Shown: positions 28,700-37,618, numbered from the stretch's first letter. The stretch: 64,000 nt of DNA from Ancylobacter sp. Lp-2 (GCF_020523795.1 NZ_JAJALI010000015.1:24728-88727), one strand, 5' to 3'. Numbers and translations: made by a program. The notes: generated by a model from the letters alone, not told the origin.

Positions 28700-29656
28700 T
28701 TAGCCGACGCCGAGGATCAGGAACCACACCGAGACGGTGAATAGGCTGAGCGCGGTCGACAGCGACACCGCGCTCGCCGAGGCGGTGACGCCGACGCGGT
28801 AGCGCTGCGCCAGCAGATAGGCGTTGATGCCCGAGGGCATCGCCGCGAACACCACCGCGACATCGGCCCATACTTTCGGCATCGGCAACACCTGCACCAG
28901 CCCGAACACCAGCGCCGGGTGCACGACGAGCTTCAGCGTGGTCATCACCGCCGCTGGGGCGATGTCGCCGCGGATCGGGTAGCGGTGCAAGGCGAGGCCG
29001 AGCGAGACCAGCGCGCAGGGCGAGGCGGACGCCGCCAGCATGTCGATGGTCTGCTTTAAGAGGCCGTCCGGCGCATAGCCGATCACCTTGGCGATGCCGC
29101 CGGCATAGATGCCGAGCAGGATCGGATTATAGGCCAGCTGCCGGCCGAGCTTCTTCAGCCCGGCGAGCGAGAGGCCGGAGGCGGCGCCCTCGGTGAGCAC
29201 GGTGGCGACCACCATCATCACCGGCAGATGGATGGCGATGAGCAGGAACAGCGGCACCGCGCCCTCCGGCCCGAAGGCGGTGAGGATCAGCGGCACGCCG
29301 ACGAAGACCGTGTTGGCCTGGCCGGAGGTGAAGCCCTGGATCACCGCCTCGGTATGGTCGCGGTGGAACAGTTTCCGCGCCGCGAGCATGCCGAGGGCGA
29401 ACACCGTGAAGGCGCCGGTGAAATAGGCGATCCAGTAACCCCAGGGCTGGCCCTCGGCCGGCAATTGCGCCTCGGCCAGCGTCTTGAAGATCAGCACCGG
29501 CACGGCCAGCCCGAACACATATTCGGACAGGCCCTCCGCCGCCTTCTCGCGCAGCAGGCCGCCCCGGCTCGCCACATAGCCGAGGCCGATCAGACCGAAC
29601 ACCGGCGCCACGAGGAAGGCGATGCCGCCCAGCTGGGCGCCGAGCTGTGCGAGCAT
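28700..29656 (-). CDS. AEC-family transporter (auxin efflux carrier/malonate permease type)
   Basis: A 318-residue inner-membrane protein with about ten hydrophobic helices. The opening VAPVFGLIGLGYVASRGGLL, the central FTSGQANTVFVGVPLI and the C-terminal AAMPSGINAYLLAQRY are hallmark AEC segments. Members export or import organic anions such as malonate or dicarboxylates; the substrate here cannot be assigned. It follows the small gene at 29664-29993 by 7 bp and is probably in one transcript with it. Confidence 0.88.
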   Translation of the reverse strand: MLAQLGAQLGGIAFLVAPVFGLIGLGYVASRGGLLREKAAEGLSEYVFGLAVPVLIFKTLAEAQLPAEGQPWGYWIAYFTGAFTVFALGMLAARKLFHRDHTEAVIQGFTSGQANTVFVGVPLILTAFGPEGAVPLFLLIAIHLPVMMVVATVLTEGAASGLSLAGLKKLGRQLAYNPILLGIYAGGIAKVIGYAPDGLLKQTIDMLAASASPCALVSLGLALHRYPIRGDIAPAAVMTTLKLVVHPALVFGLVQVLPMPKVWADVAVVFAAMPSGINAYLLAQRYRVGVTASASAVSLSTALSLFTVSVWFLILGVG

Positions 29657-29663
29657 GGATGCC

Positions 29664-29993
29664 TCAGGCCGCCGCTTCCGAGGAAGCTGGCGAAGAGGTC
29701 GATGAGGACGCCGGGGCGACGGCGGTGGAGACGAGGTGCGAGGAGCGCACCGGCACCATCACGTCGATGCGCGACCACAGGCGCTCGGCGACCTCCACCG
29801 GGGCGGTGAAGGCGATCTCCGCCCGCATCGCGCCGAGATCGGCCATGTCCATGACGCCGTCGGCCGGGCCGTCCATGCGCACCCGGGTGGGCTGCACGTC
29901 GTGCACGGCGAAGGGTTCGAGCAGGCGCAGCATGAGATTGGGATGGGCATCGGCCTCGACCACGAGGCGATGACGGAGAAGGGCGTAGGACAT
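29664..29993 (-). CDS. small hypothetical protein, possibly ACT-like
   Basis: A 109-residue cytoplasmic protein. The first 80 residues read like a beta-alpha-beta fold (MSYALLRHRLVVEADAHPNL ... MRLLEPFAVHDVQPTRVRMD ... AEIAFTAPVEVAERLWSRID), similar in layout to small ACT-type regulatory domains that sense amino acids; the last 25 residues are Ala/Ser/Pro-rich. I do not recognise a named family with certainty. It is 7 bp upstream of the AEC transporter gene, suggesting a regulatory or sensory link to transport. A candidate promoter and tandem palindromes lie upstream. Confidence 0.6.
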   Translation of the reverse strand: MSYALLRHRLVVEADAHPNLMLRLLEPFAVHDVQPTRVRMDGPADGVMDMADLGAMRAEIAFTAPVEVAERLWSRIDVMVPVRSSHLVSTAVAPASSSTSSPASSEAAA

Positions 29994-30045
29994 GGGAGCT
30001 AATCCGGGAATGACGAGAAAGGAGCTGGTGAGCGTCGGAACTCGC

Positions 30046-30133
30046 GGCCGATCGCATCGGCCCTCAGAGTTCAGGTGCCCCGGCCGATGAAATCGGCAGA
30101 CAGGGTCAGGTATCCCGGCCGATAAAATCGGCC
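30046..30133. repeat. three tandem palindromes, period 35-36 bp
   Basis: Three copies of GGCCGATNNNATCGGC(C) occur at 30046-30062, 30082-30097 and 30117-30133. The spacers are partly alike: TCAGGT..CCC precedes the second and third units. They lie between the candidate promoter at 30197-30225 and the start codon at 29993, so on the minus strand they would form three hairpins in the leader of the AEC operon; as DNA they could be three operator sites on the same helix face. Confidence 0.7.
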
Positions 30134-30196
30134 GGGCGACGAATTCGCCGTCCCGCGCGGATGCGCTCTCTCGTCACCAGGGTCGTCATGGTGGTG

Positions 30197-30225
30197 AAGC
30201 TAGGCGCCCGCCCGGCGCGCGTCAA
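30197..30225 (-). promoter_or_regulatory. candidate promoter of the AEC transporter operon
   Basis: On the minus strand TTGACG (30220-30225) and TAGCTT (30197-30202) are 17 bp apart, giving a leader of about 200 nt that includes the three palindromes. The -35 is good; the -10 has two mismatches. Confidence 0.45.
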
Positions 30226-30272
30226 TATGACAAAGGTGGACAGAGGCTTGCGTGGAACGCAGGCCGTGCGAA

Positions 30273-30869
30273 TCAGGGAGCCGGGGACGGGGAGAGCAGT
30301 TGGTAGCCGGCGGGATCGTCCGGGCAGAGGCCGGCGCCGCATTCGAGCACGGTGGAGACGCCGTTGCCGAGCGTCAGCGCCGCCATCAGCACCAGAGCGG
30401 CGAGGGGGAGGGCGGCGAGGGGGAAGGCATTGGGCGGGCCGTTCCCCGGCCGGGGCTCCTCGAACTGCCGGTCGAACAGCAGCAGCACGGCGCAGCCAGC
30501 GATGATGGCGATATAGAGCACCAGCGCCCAGGAATAGAAGTGCAGGCCGAGCAGTGCCTCGCCATAGGACCCGGTGCCGGGCACGATGTGCAGCAGCACC
30601 TGCCGTACCGACACGAGCGCGCCGGCCATCGCCGAGAGGATGGCGACGGCATAGTGGCTCGGCCGCGCGCCGAATCGCAGGTTCAGTGCGAGGCCGACGC
30701 CGACGCCGCAGAAGCCGACCCGCTGCAGGATGCAGAGCGGGCAGGGCAGGTCGTGGCGGAAGATCTGGTCGATGAAGGCGAAGAGCAGCACCAGCGCCAC
30801 CGCGACGAGGCCGAGCGCGTTCAGCAGCCGCGAGCGGGCCGGGTCGAGCAGGGCGGGGGCGGGGCTCAT
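30273..30869 (-). CDS. disulfide bond formation protein B, second paralogue
   Basis: A 198-residue membrane protein with four to five helices. LPCPLCILQRVGF is the DsbB-type redox motif in the first periplasmic loop. The second cysteine pair is displaced to the C-terminus (VLECGAGLCPDDPAGY) after the last helix, unlike classic DsbB and unlike the paralogue at 17046-17570. Together with the DUF5993 partner just upstream it forms a recurring two-gene unit. Likely a quinone-linked oxidant for a specific thiol partner; the partner is unknown. Confidence 0.83.
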   Translation of the reverse strand: MSPAPALLDPARSRLLNALGLVAVALVLLFAFIDQIFRHDLPCPLCILQRVGFCGVGVGLALNLRFGARPSHYAVAILSAMAGALVSVRQVLLHIVPGTGSYGEALLGLHFYSWALVLYIAIIAGCAVLLLFDRQFEEPRPGNGPPNAFPLAALPLAALVLMAALTLGNGVSTVLECGAGLCPDDPAGYQLLSPSPAP

Positions 30870-30932
30870 GCGCGTGGCCTCACGAGCGGGGTTCGATGGG
30901 CGAGTGTTCCGGGGCGGGGTGCCATCGAGGGC

Positions 30933-31088
30933 TCACAGCGCGATGTTCAGTGCGTCGGTGGCGTGCAGGCGGAACAGCAGCGCCAGCAACGTCATCGACA
31001 GCGCCCAGGCCAGCATGGCCGCGCCCCGACGCCCGGCGAGGATGAGCGCCAGACCGGCGAACAGGCCGAAAAACGGCAGGCTCATCAT
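30933..31088 (-). CDS. DUF5993 family small membrane protein
   Basis: A 51-residue protein beginning MMSLPFFGLFAGLALILAG and ending LLFRLHATDALNIAL: two hydrophobic helices with the HATDxLN ending that marks this family of tiny membrane proteins found next to DsbB genes. The start is taken at 31088 (ATGATG, AGGA upstream); a longer open frame to 31214 adds unrelated sequence. It lies 63 bp before the DsbB paralogue and is probably its accessory subunit. Confidence 0.75.
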   Translation of the reverse strand: MMSLPFFGLFAGLALILAGRRGAAMLAWALSMTLLALLFRLHATDALNIAL

Positions 31089-31357
31089 CGGCGGAACGTC
31101 CTTAAACCGAGGAAACGGGCCAGAAGCGGGGCAGGTTGAAAGCCGCGCATTTTGTGCAGGAAATCCGTCGCTGTCACGACGCGCTGCGGTGGAGTCGGCC
31201 CGGCCGGAGCACACCAGTCAGAGGAGGTCGGATAGAGGAGGCGGGCAGGTGAGGGCCGGCCGGAGGAAGCTAGTCAGAGAAAACCGGGCCGCAGAAGGCC
31301 GGCTGAAGGAGGTCGGTCAGGGGACGTCGGTTAAAGGAGGCGGCTGGCGAGAAACGG
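31089..31357. other. gene-free stretch with degenerate purine-rich repeats
   Basis: No coding frame is convincing here. From about 31217 to 31345 the plus strand repeats GGAGG-CGG-like words at irregular 20-30-bp spacing (for example GAGGAGGTCGG, GAGGAGGCGGG, AAGGAGGTCGG, AAAGGAGGCGG). Spacing and unit sequence vary too much for a CRISPR or a clean tandem repeat. Confidence 0.45.
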
Positions 31358-33571
31358 TCACAGGAAGCTCTGTGGGTCGATGTCGATCTCCACCTTCACA
31401 TTGCCGCGCGGGCGCGGCGCTTTCGCCATCCAGTCGCGCACATAGGCGGAGAGGTCGAAGGCGCGGGGCGCGCGCGCCAGCAGCCGCAGTCGGTGGCGGC
31501 CGCGCAGCAGCGCGATCGGCGCTTCCGCCGGGCCGAGGATGCGCACGCCCTCGACGAGGGGGGCCGAGGCGGCGAGCGCCTGGGCGTGGCGCTGCGCCTC
31601 GTGCTGCTCGTTCGCCGAGACGACGAGGCCGCAGAAGCGGGCGAAGGGCGGCAGGTGCGCCTCCTCGCGCACCGCGATCTCGCGGTCGTAGAAGGCGGCG
31701 CGGTCGCCGGCGATCAACGCCTGCATCACCGGGTGCTCCGGCATGAAGGTCTGCAGGAAGGCGCGTCCCTCCAGCTTGTGGCGGCCGGCGCGGCCGGCGA
31801 CCTGGTGCAGCAGCTGGAAGGTGCGCTCGGCGGCGCGCGGATCGCCATGACCGAGCCCGACATCGGCATCGACCACACCGACCAAAGCGAGGCCGGGGAA
31901 ATTGTGCCCCTTCGCCACCAGCTGGGTGCCGACGACGACGTCGACCTCGCCGTCCTCGATGGCCTTCAGCTCGGTGCGCAGCCGTTCGACGCCGCCGGCG
32001 AGGTCGGAGGACAGCACCTGCACGCGCGCCTGCGGCAGCAGCGCCTGGATTTCCTCATGCAGCCGCTCGACGCCGGGGCCGCAGGGGATGAGGCTGTTGG
32101 GCTCGTGGCAGGAAGGGCAGGCCTCCGGCACCGGGGTGGCGTAGCCGCATTGATGGCATTCGAGCCGGCGGCGGAAGCGGTGCTCGACCAGCCAGGACGA
32201 GCAGGACGGGCAGCGGATGCGGTGGCCGCAGGTGCGGCACAGGGTGAGCGGGGCATAGCCACGCCGGTTGAGGAACAAGAGCGCCTGCCCGCCGCCTTCG
32301 ATCGTCTCGGTAATGTCGGTCACCAGCGACGGGGCGATCCAGCGGCCCTTGGGCGGCCCCTGCCGGCGCATGTCGATGGGCTCCAGCCGGGGCACCTTGG
32401 TGCCGGCGAAGCGCTCGGGCAGCGCGAGGCGCAGATAGCGGCCGCGCCGGGCATTCACCTCGGTCTCGATGGAGGGCGTCGCCGACGCCAGCACCACCGG
32501 CGCGCCGGCGAGACGGGCGCGCACCACCGCCATGTCGCGGGCGTGGTAGTGGACGCCGTCCTCCTGCTTGTAGGCAGCGTCGTGCTCCTCGTCGACGATG
32601 ACGAGGCCGAGATCGCGGTAGGGCAGGAACAGCGCCGAGCGGGCACCAGCCACCACCACGACCTCGCCGGAGGCGACGCCGGCAAACACCCGGCCGCGAC
32701 GCTTGCTGCCGACCGCCGAATGCCACTGCGCCGGGACGACGCCGAAGCGCTTGGCGAACCGGTCGAGGAAGGCCTGGGTGAGGGCGATTTCCGGCATCAG
32801 GATCAGCACCTGCCGGCCGTCGCGGATCGCCTGCGCCACGCCTTCGAAATAGGTCTCGGTCTTGCCCGAGCCGGTGACGCCGTCGAGCAGGTGGACGCGG
32901 AATTCGTGCGCCGCCACCGCCTCGCGCAGCACATCCGCCGCCGCCTTCTGGCCGGGCAGCAGCTCGGGCACCGCGTGGTCGGGATCCGGCGGCTCGGCAG
33001 CGGGCTCGGGCGGCAGGGTGACGGTCTCCAGCACCCCCTCGTCGATCAGCCCGTCCACCACCGAGGGCGACACGCCGGCCTCGCGGGCGGCCTCGTTCTT
33101 CGGGCGCAGGAAGCCGTCGGCGAGCGCCTCGATGACCTTCTCGCGCGCGCCGGTGCGGCGCTCCGGGCGCTTGTCCGTCAATCGCACGCCGACCCGCTCG
33201 CGCTGCGGGCCGGCGGCCTCGTCATGGCGCAAGGCGAGGCGCAGCACCATGCCGGGCGGCGAGACGGTGTATTCCGCCATCCAGTCGATGAAGGCGATCA
33301 TCTGCGCCGACAGCGGCGGGGCGGCGTATTTGCGGATCACCGGCTTCAGCTTGCCCGGATCGACCGGCTTTTGCGGCGCGGCGGGATCGCGCGGCCAGAC
33401 GCAGCCGAGAATGTTGCGGGTGCCGAGCGGCACCACCACCACGTCGCCAGGGGCAAGCTCCATGCCCTCCGGCACGCGGTAGGAATAGGCGGCGCCGATG
33501 GCCACCGGCAGCAGCACATCGACGGTCTCGGGCGCAGCCGCCTCGGCGAAGGGGAGAATCGGAGCTTTCAT
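31358..33571 (-). CDS. priA: primosomal replication restart helicase PriA
   Basis: A 737-residue 3'-5' DNA helicase that restarts stalled replication forks. Visible are the N-terminal fork-binding region (VDVLLPVAIGAAYSYRVPEG), Walker A GVTGSGKTETY, the DEEH box VIVDEEHDAAYK, the zinc cysteines CRTCGHRIRCPSC and CHQCGYATPVPEACPSC, and the motif QLVAKGHNFPGL. Start ATG 33571 gives the family N-terminus; the frame runs on to 33703 without support. Divergent from the recombinase gene at 33622. Confidence 0.95.
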   Translation of the reverse strand: MKAPILPFAEAAAPETVDVLLPVAIGAAYSYRVPEGMELAPGDVVVVPLGTRNILGCVWPRDPAAPQKPVDPGKLKPVIRKYAAPPLSAQMIAFIDWMAEYTVSPPGMVLRLALRHDEAAGPQRERVGVRLTDKRPERRTGAREKVIEALADGFLRPKNEAAREAGVSPSVVDGLIDEGVLETVTLPPEPAAEPPDPDHAVPELLPGQKAAADVLREAVAAHEFRVHLLDGVTGSGKTETYFEGVAQAIRDGRQVLILMPEIALTQAFLDRFAKRFGVVPAQWHSAVGSKRRGRVFAGVASGEVVVVAGARSALFLPYRDLGLVIVDEEHDAAYKQEDGVHYHARDMAVVRARLAGAPVVLASATPSIETEVNARRGRYLRLALPERFAGTKVPRLEPIDMRRQGPPKGRWIAPSLVTDITETIEGGGQALLFLNRRGYAPLTLCRTCGHRIRCPSCSSWLVEHRFRRRLECHQCGYATPVPEACPSCHEPNSLIPCGPGVERLHEEIQALLPQARVQVLSSDLAGGVERLRTELKAIEDGEVDVVVGTQLVAKGHNFPGLALVGVVDADVGLGHGDPRAAERTFQLLHQVAGRAGRHKLEGRAFLQTFMPEHPVMQALIAGDRAAFYDREIAVREEAHLPPFARFCGLVVSANEQHEAQRHAQALAASAPLVEGVRILGPAEAPIALLRGRHRLRLLARAPRAFDLSAYVRDWMAKAPRPRGNVKVEIDIDPQSFL

Positions 33572-33621
33572 TAAGCTCAGATATGGCAGGATGGGCGCGG
33601 AACAGAAGGGGAAACGCGCAG

Positions 33622-34629
33622 ATGGCGATGACCGACGTCCAGAAGGCGGAGCGGGCGGAGATCGCTCTCCTCGCCGGCGCCGCGCCGGACGTGGCGCCGG
33701 CATTGAAAGCCTGGCTGGCGCGTCTTGGCCATGAGCGGCGGCTCTCGGCCAAGACGCGCGAGGCCTATGCGCGCGACATGACCGGCTTCCTGCAGCATCT
33801 GGCGCGGCATCTCGGCGCGACGCCCGACCTCGCCGCCTTCTCCGAGCTCGCCCCGCGCGACGTGCGGGCGGTGATCGCCGCCAAGCGGGCGGAAGGCATC
33901 GAGCCGCGCACCCAGATGCGCTTTCTCGCCGCCGCCCGCTCCTTCGGCCGGCATCTCGAGCGCGAGGGGCTGGGCAAGGTGGGGGCGTTGACGGCGGTGC
34001 GGGCGCCGAGGATCCCGCGTACCCTGCCGCGACCGGTCTCGGTGGCCGATGCGAAGAAGCTCGCCGATCCGGATATCCGTGCCGGCGAGGCGCGTGAGAG
34101 CTGGGTGCTGATGCGCGACGCGGCGGTGCTGGCGCTGCTCTACGGCTCCGGCCTGCGCATCTCCGAGGCGCTGGGGCTGAGGCGGCGCGACATGCCGGCG
34201 CCGGGAGCCGGCGACCACATCACCGTGACCGGCAAGGGCGGCAAGACCCGCATGGTGCCGGTGCTGCCGCATGTGCTGAAGGCCATCGACGCCTATGCGG
34301 TGGCCTGTCCGTTCGCGCTGGAACTCGGCGGGCCGCTCTTCGTCGGCGAGAAGGGCGGGCCGCTGTCCGCGCGGGTGATCCAGCGCACGGTGGAGAGCCT
34401 GCGCGGGGCGCTGGGGCTGCCGGACAGCGCGACGCCGCATGCGCTGCGGCACTCCTTCGCGACGCATCTGCTGGCGCGCGGCGGCGATCTGCGCTCGATC
34501 CAGGAGTTGCTCGGCCACGCCTCGCTGTCCACCACGCAGATCTACGCCGCCGTCGACGCCTCGGCGCTGATGGCGAGCTGGCGGGCGGCGCATCCCCGCG
34601 CGCGCCTCGCCGACAACAAGGAAGGGTAG
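33622..34629 (+). CDS. xerC: tyrosine recombinase XerC
   Basis: A 335-residue site-specific recombinase with the N-terminal SAM-like DNA-binding domain and a catalytic domain: Arg in LYGSGLRISEAL, the HALRHSFATHLL box and the nucleophile Tyr in GHASLSTTQIYAAVD. It works with XerD at the dif site to resolve chromosome dimers. Its place next to priA, divergent and 50 bp away, is the usual alphaproteobacterial arrangement and supports XerC rather than a mobile-element integrase. ATG 33622 follows AGAAGGGGAAA. Confidence 0.9.
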   Translation: MAMTDVQKAERAEIALLAGAAPDVAPALKAWLARLGHERRLSAKTREAYARDMTGFLQHLARHLGATPDLAAFSELAPRDVRAVIAAKRAEGIEPRTQMRFLAAARSFGRHLEREGLGKVGALTAVRAPRIPRTLPRPVSVADAKKLADPDIRAGEARESWVLMRDAAVLALLYGSGLRISEALGLRRRDMPAPGAGDHITVTGKGGKTRMVPVLPHVLKAIDAYAVACPFALELGGPLFVGEKGGPLSARVIQRTVESLRGALGLPDSATPHALRHSFATHLLARGGDLRSIQELLGHASLSTTQIYAAVDASALMASWRAAHPRARLADNKEG

Positions 34630-34665
34630 TGGGTCAGGAAGGTTCGCGGGCAAGAAGGGTTCGAC

Positions 34666-35121
34666 ATGACGCTGACGGTGCAGCCGATCCTGCCGATGAT
34701 CGACCATATGTCGGTCGGGGTGAGCGACCTCGCCCGCTCGGTGGCGTTCTACGACGCGGTGCTGGCGCCGCTCGCCTATGTCCGGGTGCGCCACTACGAT
34801 GCCTCGGAGGACCCGAATGGCGGCGCCGCCTGCTGGGGCCGGCCGGGGGAGGCGCCCTCGCCGGACGGGCTGCCGGGAGCGGCGGCGTTCTGGATCCAGC
34901 GTCGCGCCGGAGCGGTGACGCCGCAGCCGGGCTGCCATTTCTGCTTCCTGGCGCCCGATCGTGAGGCGGTGCGCGGCTTCCACGCCGCCGGGCTGACCCA
35001 TGGCGGCGCCGATTTCGGCGCGCCGGGGCTGCGCGCGCATTATGGTGAGGGTTACTACGCCGCCTTCCTCACCGACCCCGATGGCTGGCGGATCGAGGCG
35101 GTGGCCTACACGGCTGCGTGA
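34666..35121 (+). CDS. VOC family (glyoxalase/bleomycin-resistance fold) protein
   Basis: A 151-residue protein with two beta-alpha-beta-beta-beta modules: MIDHMSVGVSDLARSVAFYD at the start and AAFLTDPDGWRIEAV at the end are the family signatures. Members are metal-dependent lyases, dioxygenases or binding proteins; the specific reaction is not evident. It follows xerC by 36 bp and may share its transcript. Confidence 0.85.
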   Translation: MTLTVQPILPMIDHMSVGVSDLARSVAFYDAVLAPLAYVRVRHYDASEDPNGGAACWGRPGEAPSPDGLPGAAAFWIQRRAGAVTPQPGCHFCFLAPDREAVRGFHAAGLTHGGADFGAPGLRAHYGEGYYAAFLTDPDGWRIEAVAYTAA

Positions 35122-35227
35122 GACCGGGTGGATTTGCCTGACTTTAGGTCACATGGCACCGGCGGCGCGCTTTTCATCACCTTCCGCATGGGTAAGACTG
35201 GGGCGTCCACACCAGAGGAGACCTGAC

Positions 35228-35353
35228 ATGAAGAAGATCGTGACGGCCCTGTGTGCGCTTTCCCTCACCGTGGCCGCCTCCGGGGTTGCGCTTGCCGACT
35301 GCTCGCCGGGCCATGCCTCGGCGCCGAAGCCGACCCAGACGCAGGGTACCTGA
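35228..35353 (+). CDS. small secreted protein of 41 residues
   Basis: A short open frame with a clear GAGGAG ribosome site and a textbook signal peptide (MKKIVTALCALSLTVAASG, cleavage near ALA/D at residue 24). The mature part is only about 17 residues, starting DCSPGH and ending in Thr/Gln/Pro residues. A strong terminator follows. Expression signals are better than its length would suggest; function unknown. Confidence 0.6.
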   Translation: MKKIVTALCALSLTVAASGVALADCSPGHASAPKPTQTQGT

Positions 35354-35421
35354 GACAACGGGACCCGACCTTGGGCAGCTGATCTCGGGCACCTGAGCTG
35401 CGACGGTCCCCGCTAAAACGG

Positions 35422-35457
35422 AACGGCCCGGAGAGATGCTCTCCGGGCCGTTCTCGT
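35422..35457. terminator. bidirectional rho-independent terminator
   Basis: A perfect 14-bp stem (35422-35435 with 35439-35452) closes a 3-base loop. On the plus strand it is followed by CTCGTTT; on the minus strand by CCGTTTTAGC. It can therefore end both the small secreted gene from the left and the lpd transcript from the right. Confidence 0.85.
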
Positions 35458-35506
35458 TTCCGCCGTGAGGCAGAGCCTCACATGCCGTCCGCGCCGAGGC
35501 GCGGCC

Positions 35507-36907
35507 TCACATGTGGATGGCGCGCTTCTCCACCGCCATCGCCGCTTCCTTCACCGCCTCGGAGCGGGTGGGGTGGGCGTGGCAGGTGCGGGCGAGATCC
35601 TCGGGCGAGCCGCCGAACTCCATCAGCACCGCGCATTCGTGGATCATCTCGCCGGCCTCGACGCCGATGATGTGGGCGCCCAGCACCTTGTCGGTGGCGG
35701 CGTCGGCGAGGATCTTCACGAAACCCTCGGTCTGGTCGTTGGCCTTGGCGCGGCCATTGGCGAGGAAGGGGAACTTGCCGACCTTGTACTCGATGCCGGC
35801 CGCCTTCAGCTCCTCCTCGGTCTTGCCGACCGCGGCGACTTCCGGCGAAGTGTAGACCACGCCCGGAATGACGTCGTAATTCACATGCCCGGCCTGGCCG
35901 GCCAGCAGCTCGGCGATGGCGACGCCCTCGTCTTCCGCCTTGTGGGCCAGCATCGGGCCGGCAATGGCGTCGCCGATGGCGAAGACGCCGGGCACATTGG
36001 TGCGGAAATAATGGTCGGTGACCACACGGCCGCGCTTGTCCTTCTCGACGCCGAGCGCCTCGAGGCCGAGGCCCTCGGTGTAGGCGACGCGGCCGATGGC
36101 GACCAGCACCACATCGGCTTCCAGGCTCTGCGCCTCGCCGCCGGCGGCCGGCTCGATGGAGACCTTCAGCGTCTTGCCGGAGGTGTCGACGCCGGTGACC
36201 TTGGCGCCGAGCTTGAACGCGACACCCTGCTTCTCGAGGATGCGCTGGAACGACTTGGCGACCTCGCCATCCATGCCGGGCAGGATGCGGTCGAGGAACT
36301 CGACCACGGTCACCTCGGCACCAAGGCGGCGCCACACCGAGCCGAGTTCCAGCCCGATGACGCCGGCGCCGACCACGATCAGCTTGCCCGGCACCTTGTC
36401 GAGCGCGATGGCGCCGGTGGAGGAGACGATGCGCTGCTCATCGATCTCGATACCCGGCAGCTTCGCCACATCCGAGCCGGTAGCGATGACGATGGCCTTC
36501 GATTCCAGCGTCTGCTGGCCGCCATCGGCGAGCGCGACCTCGACCTTGCCGGGCGCGGCGATGCTGGCGGTGCCGTGGAAGGTGTCGATCTTGTTCTTCT
36601 TCATCAGGAAGGCGACACCCTTGGTGTTGCCGTCCACCGCCTTGTCCTTGAAGCCGAGCAGCGCCGGCAGATCGAGCTTCGGCTTGTCGACCACGATGCC
36701 CATATTGGCGAAGGAGTGGCCGGCCTCCTCGAACAGCTCGGAAGCGTGCAGCAGCGCCTTGGAGGGGATGCAGCCGACATTCAGGCAGGTGCCGCCGAAG
36801 GTGGCGCGCTTCTCCACCACCGCGACCTTGAGGCCGAGCTGCGAGGCGCGGATGGCGCAGACATAGCCGCCCGGGCCGGTGCCGATGACGATCAGGTCGT
36901 AGGACAT
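35507..36907 (-). CDS. lpdA: dihydrolipoyl dehydrogenase (E3)
   Basis: A 466-residue flavoprotein that reoxidises lipoamide in 2-oxoacid dehydrogenase complexes. It shows [18 protein letters not shown], the redox disulfide [13 protein letters not shown], the second nucleotide motif [19 protein letters not shown] and the C-terminal catalytic [13 protein letters not shown]. Its place after odhB and sucA shows that it serves the 2-oxoglutarate dehydrogenase complex, probably with others. A LysE-type gene is inserted between it and odhB. Confidence 0.96.
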   Translation of the reverse strand: MSYDLIVIGTGPGGYVCAIRASQLGLKVAVVEKRATFGGTCLNVGCIPSKALLHASELFEEAGHSFANMGIVVDKPKLDLPALLGFKDKAVDGNTKGVAFLMKKNKIDTFHGTASIAAPGKVEVALADGGQQTLESKAIVIATGSDVAKLPGIEIDEQRIVSSTGAIALDKVPGKLIVVGAGVIGLELGSVWRRLGAEVTVVEFLDRILPGMDGEVAKSFQRILEKQGVAFKLGAKVTGVDTSGKTLKVSIEPAAGGEAQSLEADVVLVAIGRVAYTEGLGLEALGVEKDKRGRVVTDHYFRTNVPGVFAIGDAIAGPMLAHKAEDEGVAIAELLAGQAGHVNYDVIPGVVYTSPEVAAVGKTEEELKAAGIEYKVGKFPFLANGRAKANDQTEGFVKILADAATDKVLGAHIIGVEAGEMIHECAVLMEFGGSPEDLARTCHAHPTRSEAVKEAAMAVEKRAIHM

Positions 36908-36934
36908 GGAGGTTTCCTTGAATTCCGAAAGCGA

Positions 36935-37576
36935 TCAGCCGGCCTTCTGGGCGGCAAGACGTAGGCCGAGCAGCACGAAGGTCGCCCCGGTGATCCGGTT
37001 GAACCAGCGACCGCCCGCCGCGAAGCGTGCCCGCACGGCGGGATTGGTGAAGAACAGCGTGACGCCGGCGAACCAGGCGATCAGCGCCGCCGCCATGCCG
37101 ATGCCATACAGGAAAGTGACGGCGGCCGGTGTCTCGTGGCTGACCAGCGCCGAGAACAGCGACAGGAAGAACAGCACCGGCTTGGGGTTCAGCGCATTGG
37201 TGAGGAAGCCCATGCCGAAGCACATCGGCAGCGACAGGCGCCGAGCCGCCTGAGCCTCACCGGCGAGCGCGGTCTCGTCGAGGCTGAACGGCTTCTCGAA
37301 GAAGGAGCGGATGCCGAGATAGACCAGATAGGCGACGCCGCACCACTTGATCAGCGCGAACAGCGCCAGCGACTGCGAGACCACCAGCCCGATGCCGAGA
37401 ATGGTGTAGCTGATGTGGAAGAGGAGCGAGGCACCGATGCCGAAGGAGGTGACCAGCGCCGCGCGGCGGCCATGCACCACGCTCTGGCGCACGACGAGGG
37501 CGAAATCCGCCCCCGGCGCCACGATCACCACCGCGAACACGGCCATGATGGCCGCGAATTCGCCGAGATAGCTCAA
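36935..37576 (-). CDS. LysE/RhtB family amino-acid exporter
   Basis: A 213-residue membrane protein with about six helices. APGADFALVVRQSVVHGRRAA and the central FGMGFLTNALNPKPVLFFLSL stretch (in parts: GFLTNALNPKP, LFFLSLFSAL) are typical of RhtB-type efflux proteins for amino acids or homoserine lactones. It sits within the odhB-lpd interval on the same strand, 42 bp after odhB and 27 bp before lpd, so it is probably cotranscribed. Substrate unknown. Confidence 0.88.
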   Translation of the reverse strand: MSYLGEFAAIMAVFAVVIVAPGADFALVVRQSVVHGRRAALVTSFGIGASLLFHISYTILGIGLVVSQSLALFALIKWCGVAYLVYLGIRSFFEKPFSLDETALAGEAQAARRLSLPMCFGMGFLTNALNPKPVLFFLSLFSALVSHETPAAVTFLYGIGMAAALIAWFAGVTLFFTNPAVRARFAAGGRWFNRITGATFVLLGLRLAAQKAG

Positions 37577-37618
37577 CGCCCCCTCCGCCCGGTTGGTTGC
37601 CGCCTCAGTTGGTTGCGA

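Noticed and set aside
31217..31345. CRISPR or tandem-repeat array
   Set aside because: Repeat units differ in length and sequence, spacers are not constant, and no cas genes are present.
33622..34629. Integrase of a genomic island
   Set aside because: Length, N-terminal domain and position beside priA fit chromosomal XerC; no tRNA, att-like repeats or phage genes are adjacent.
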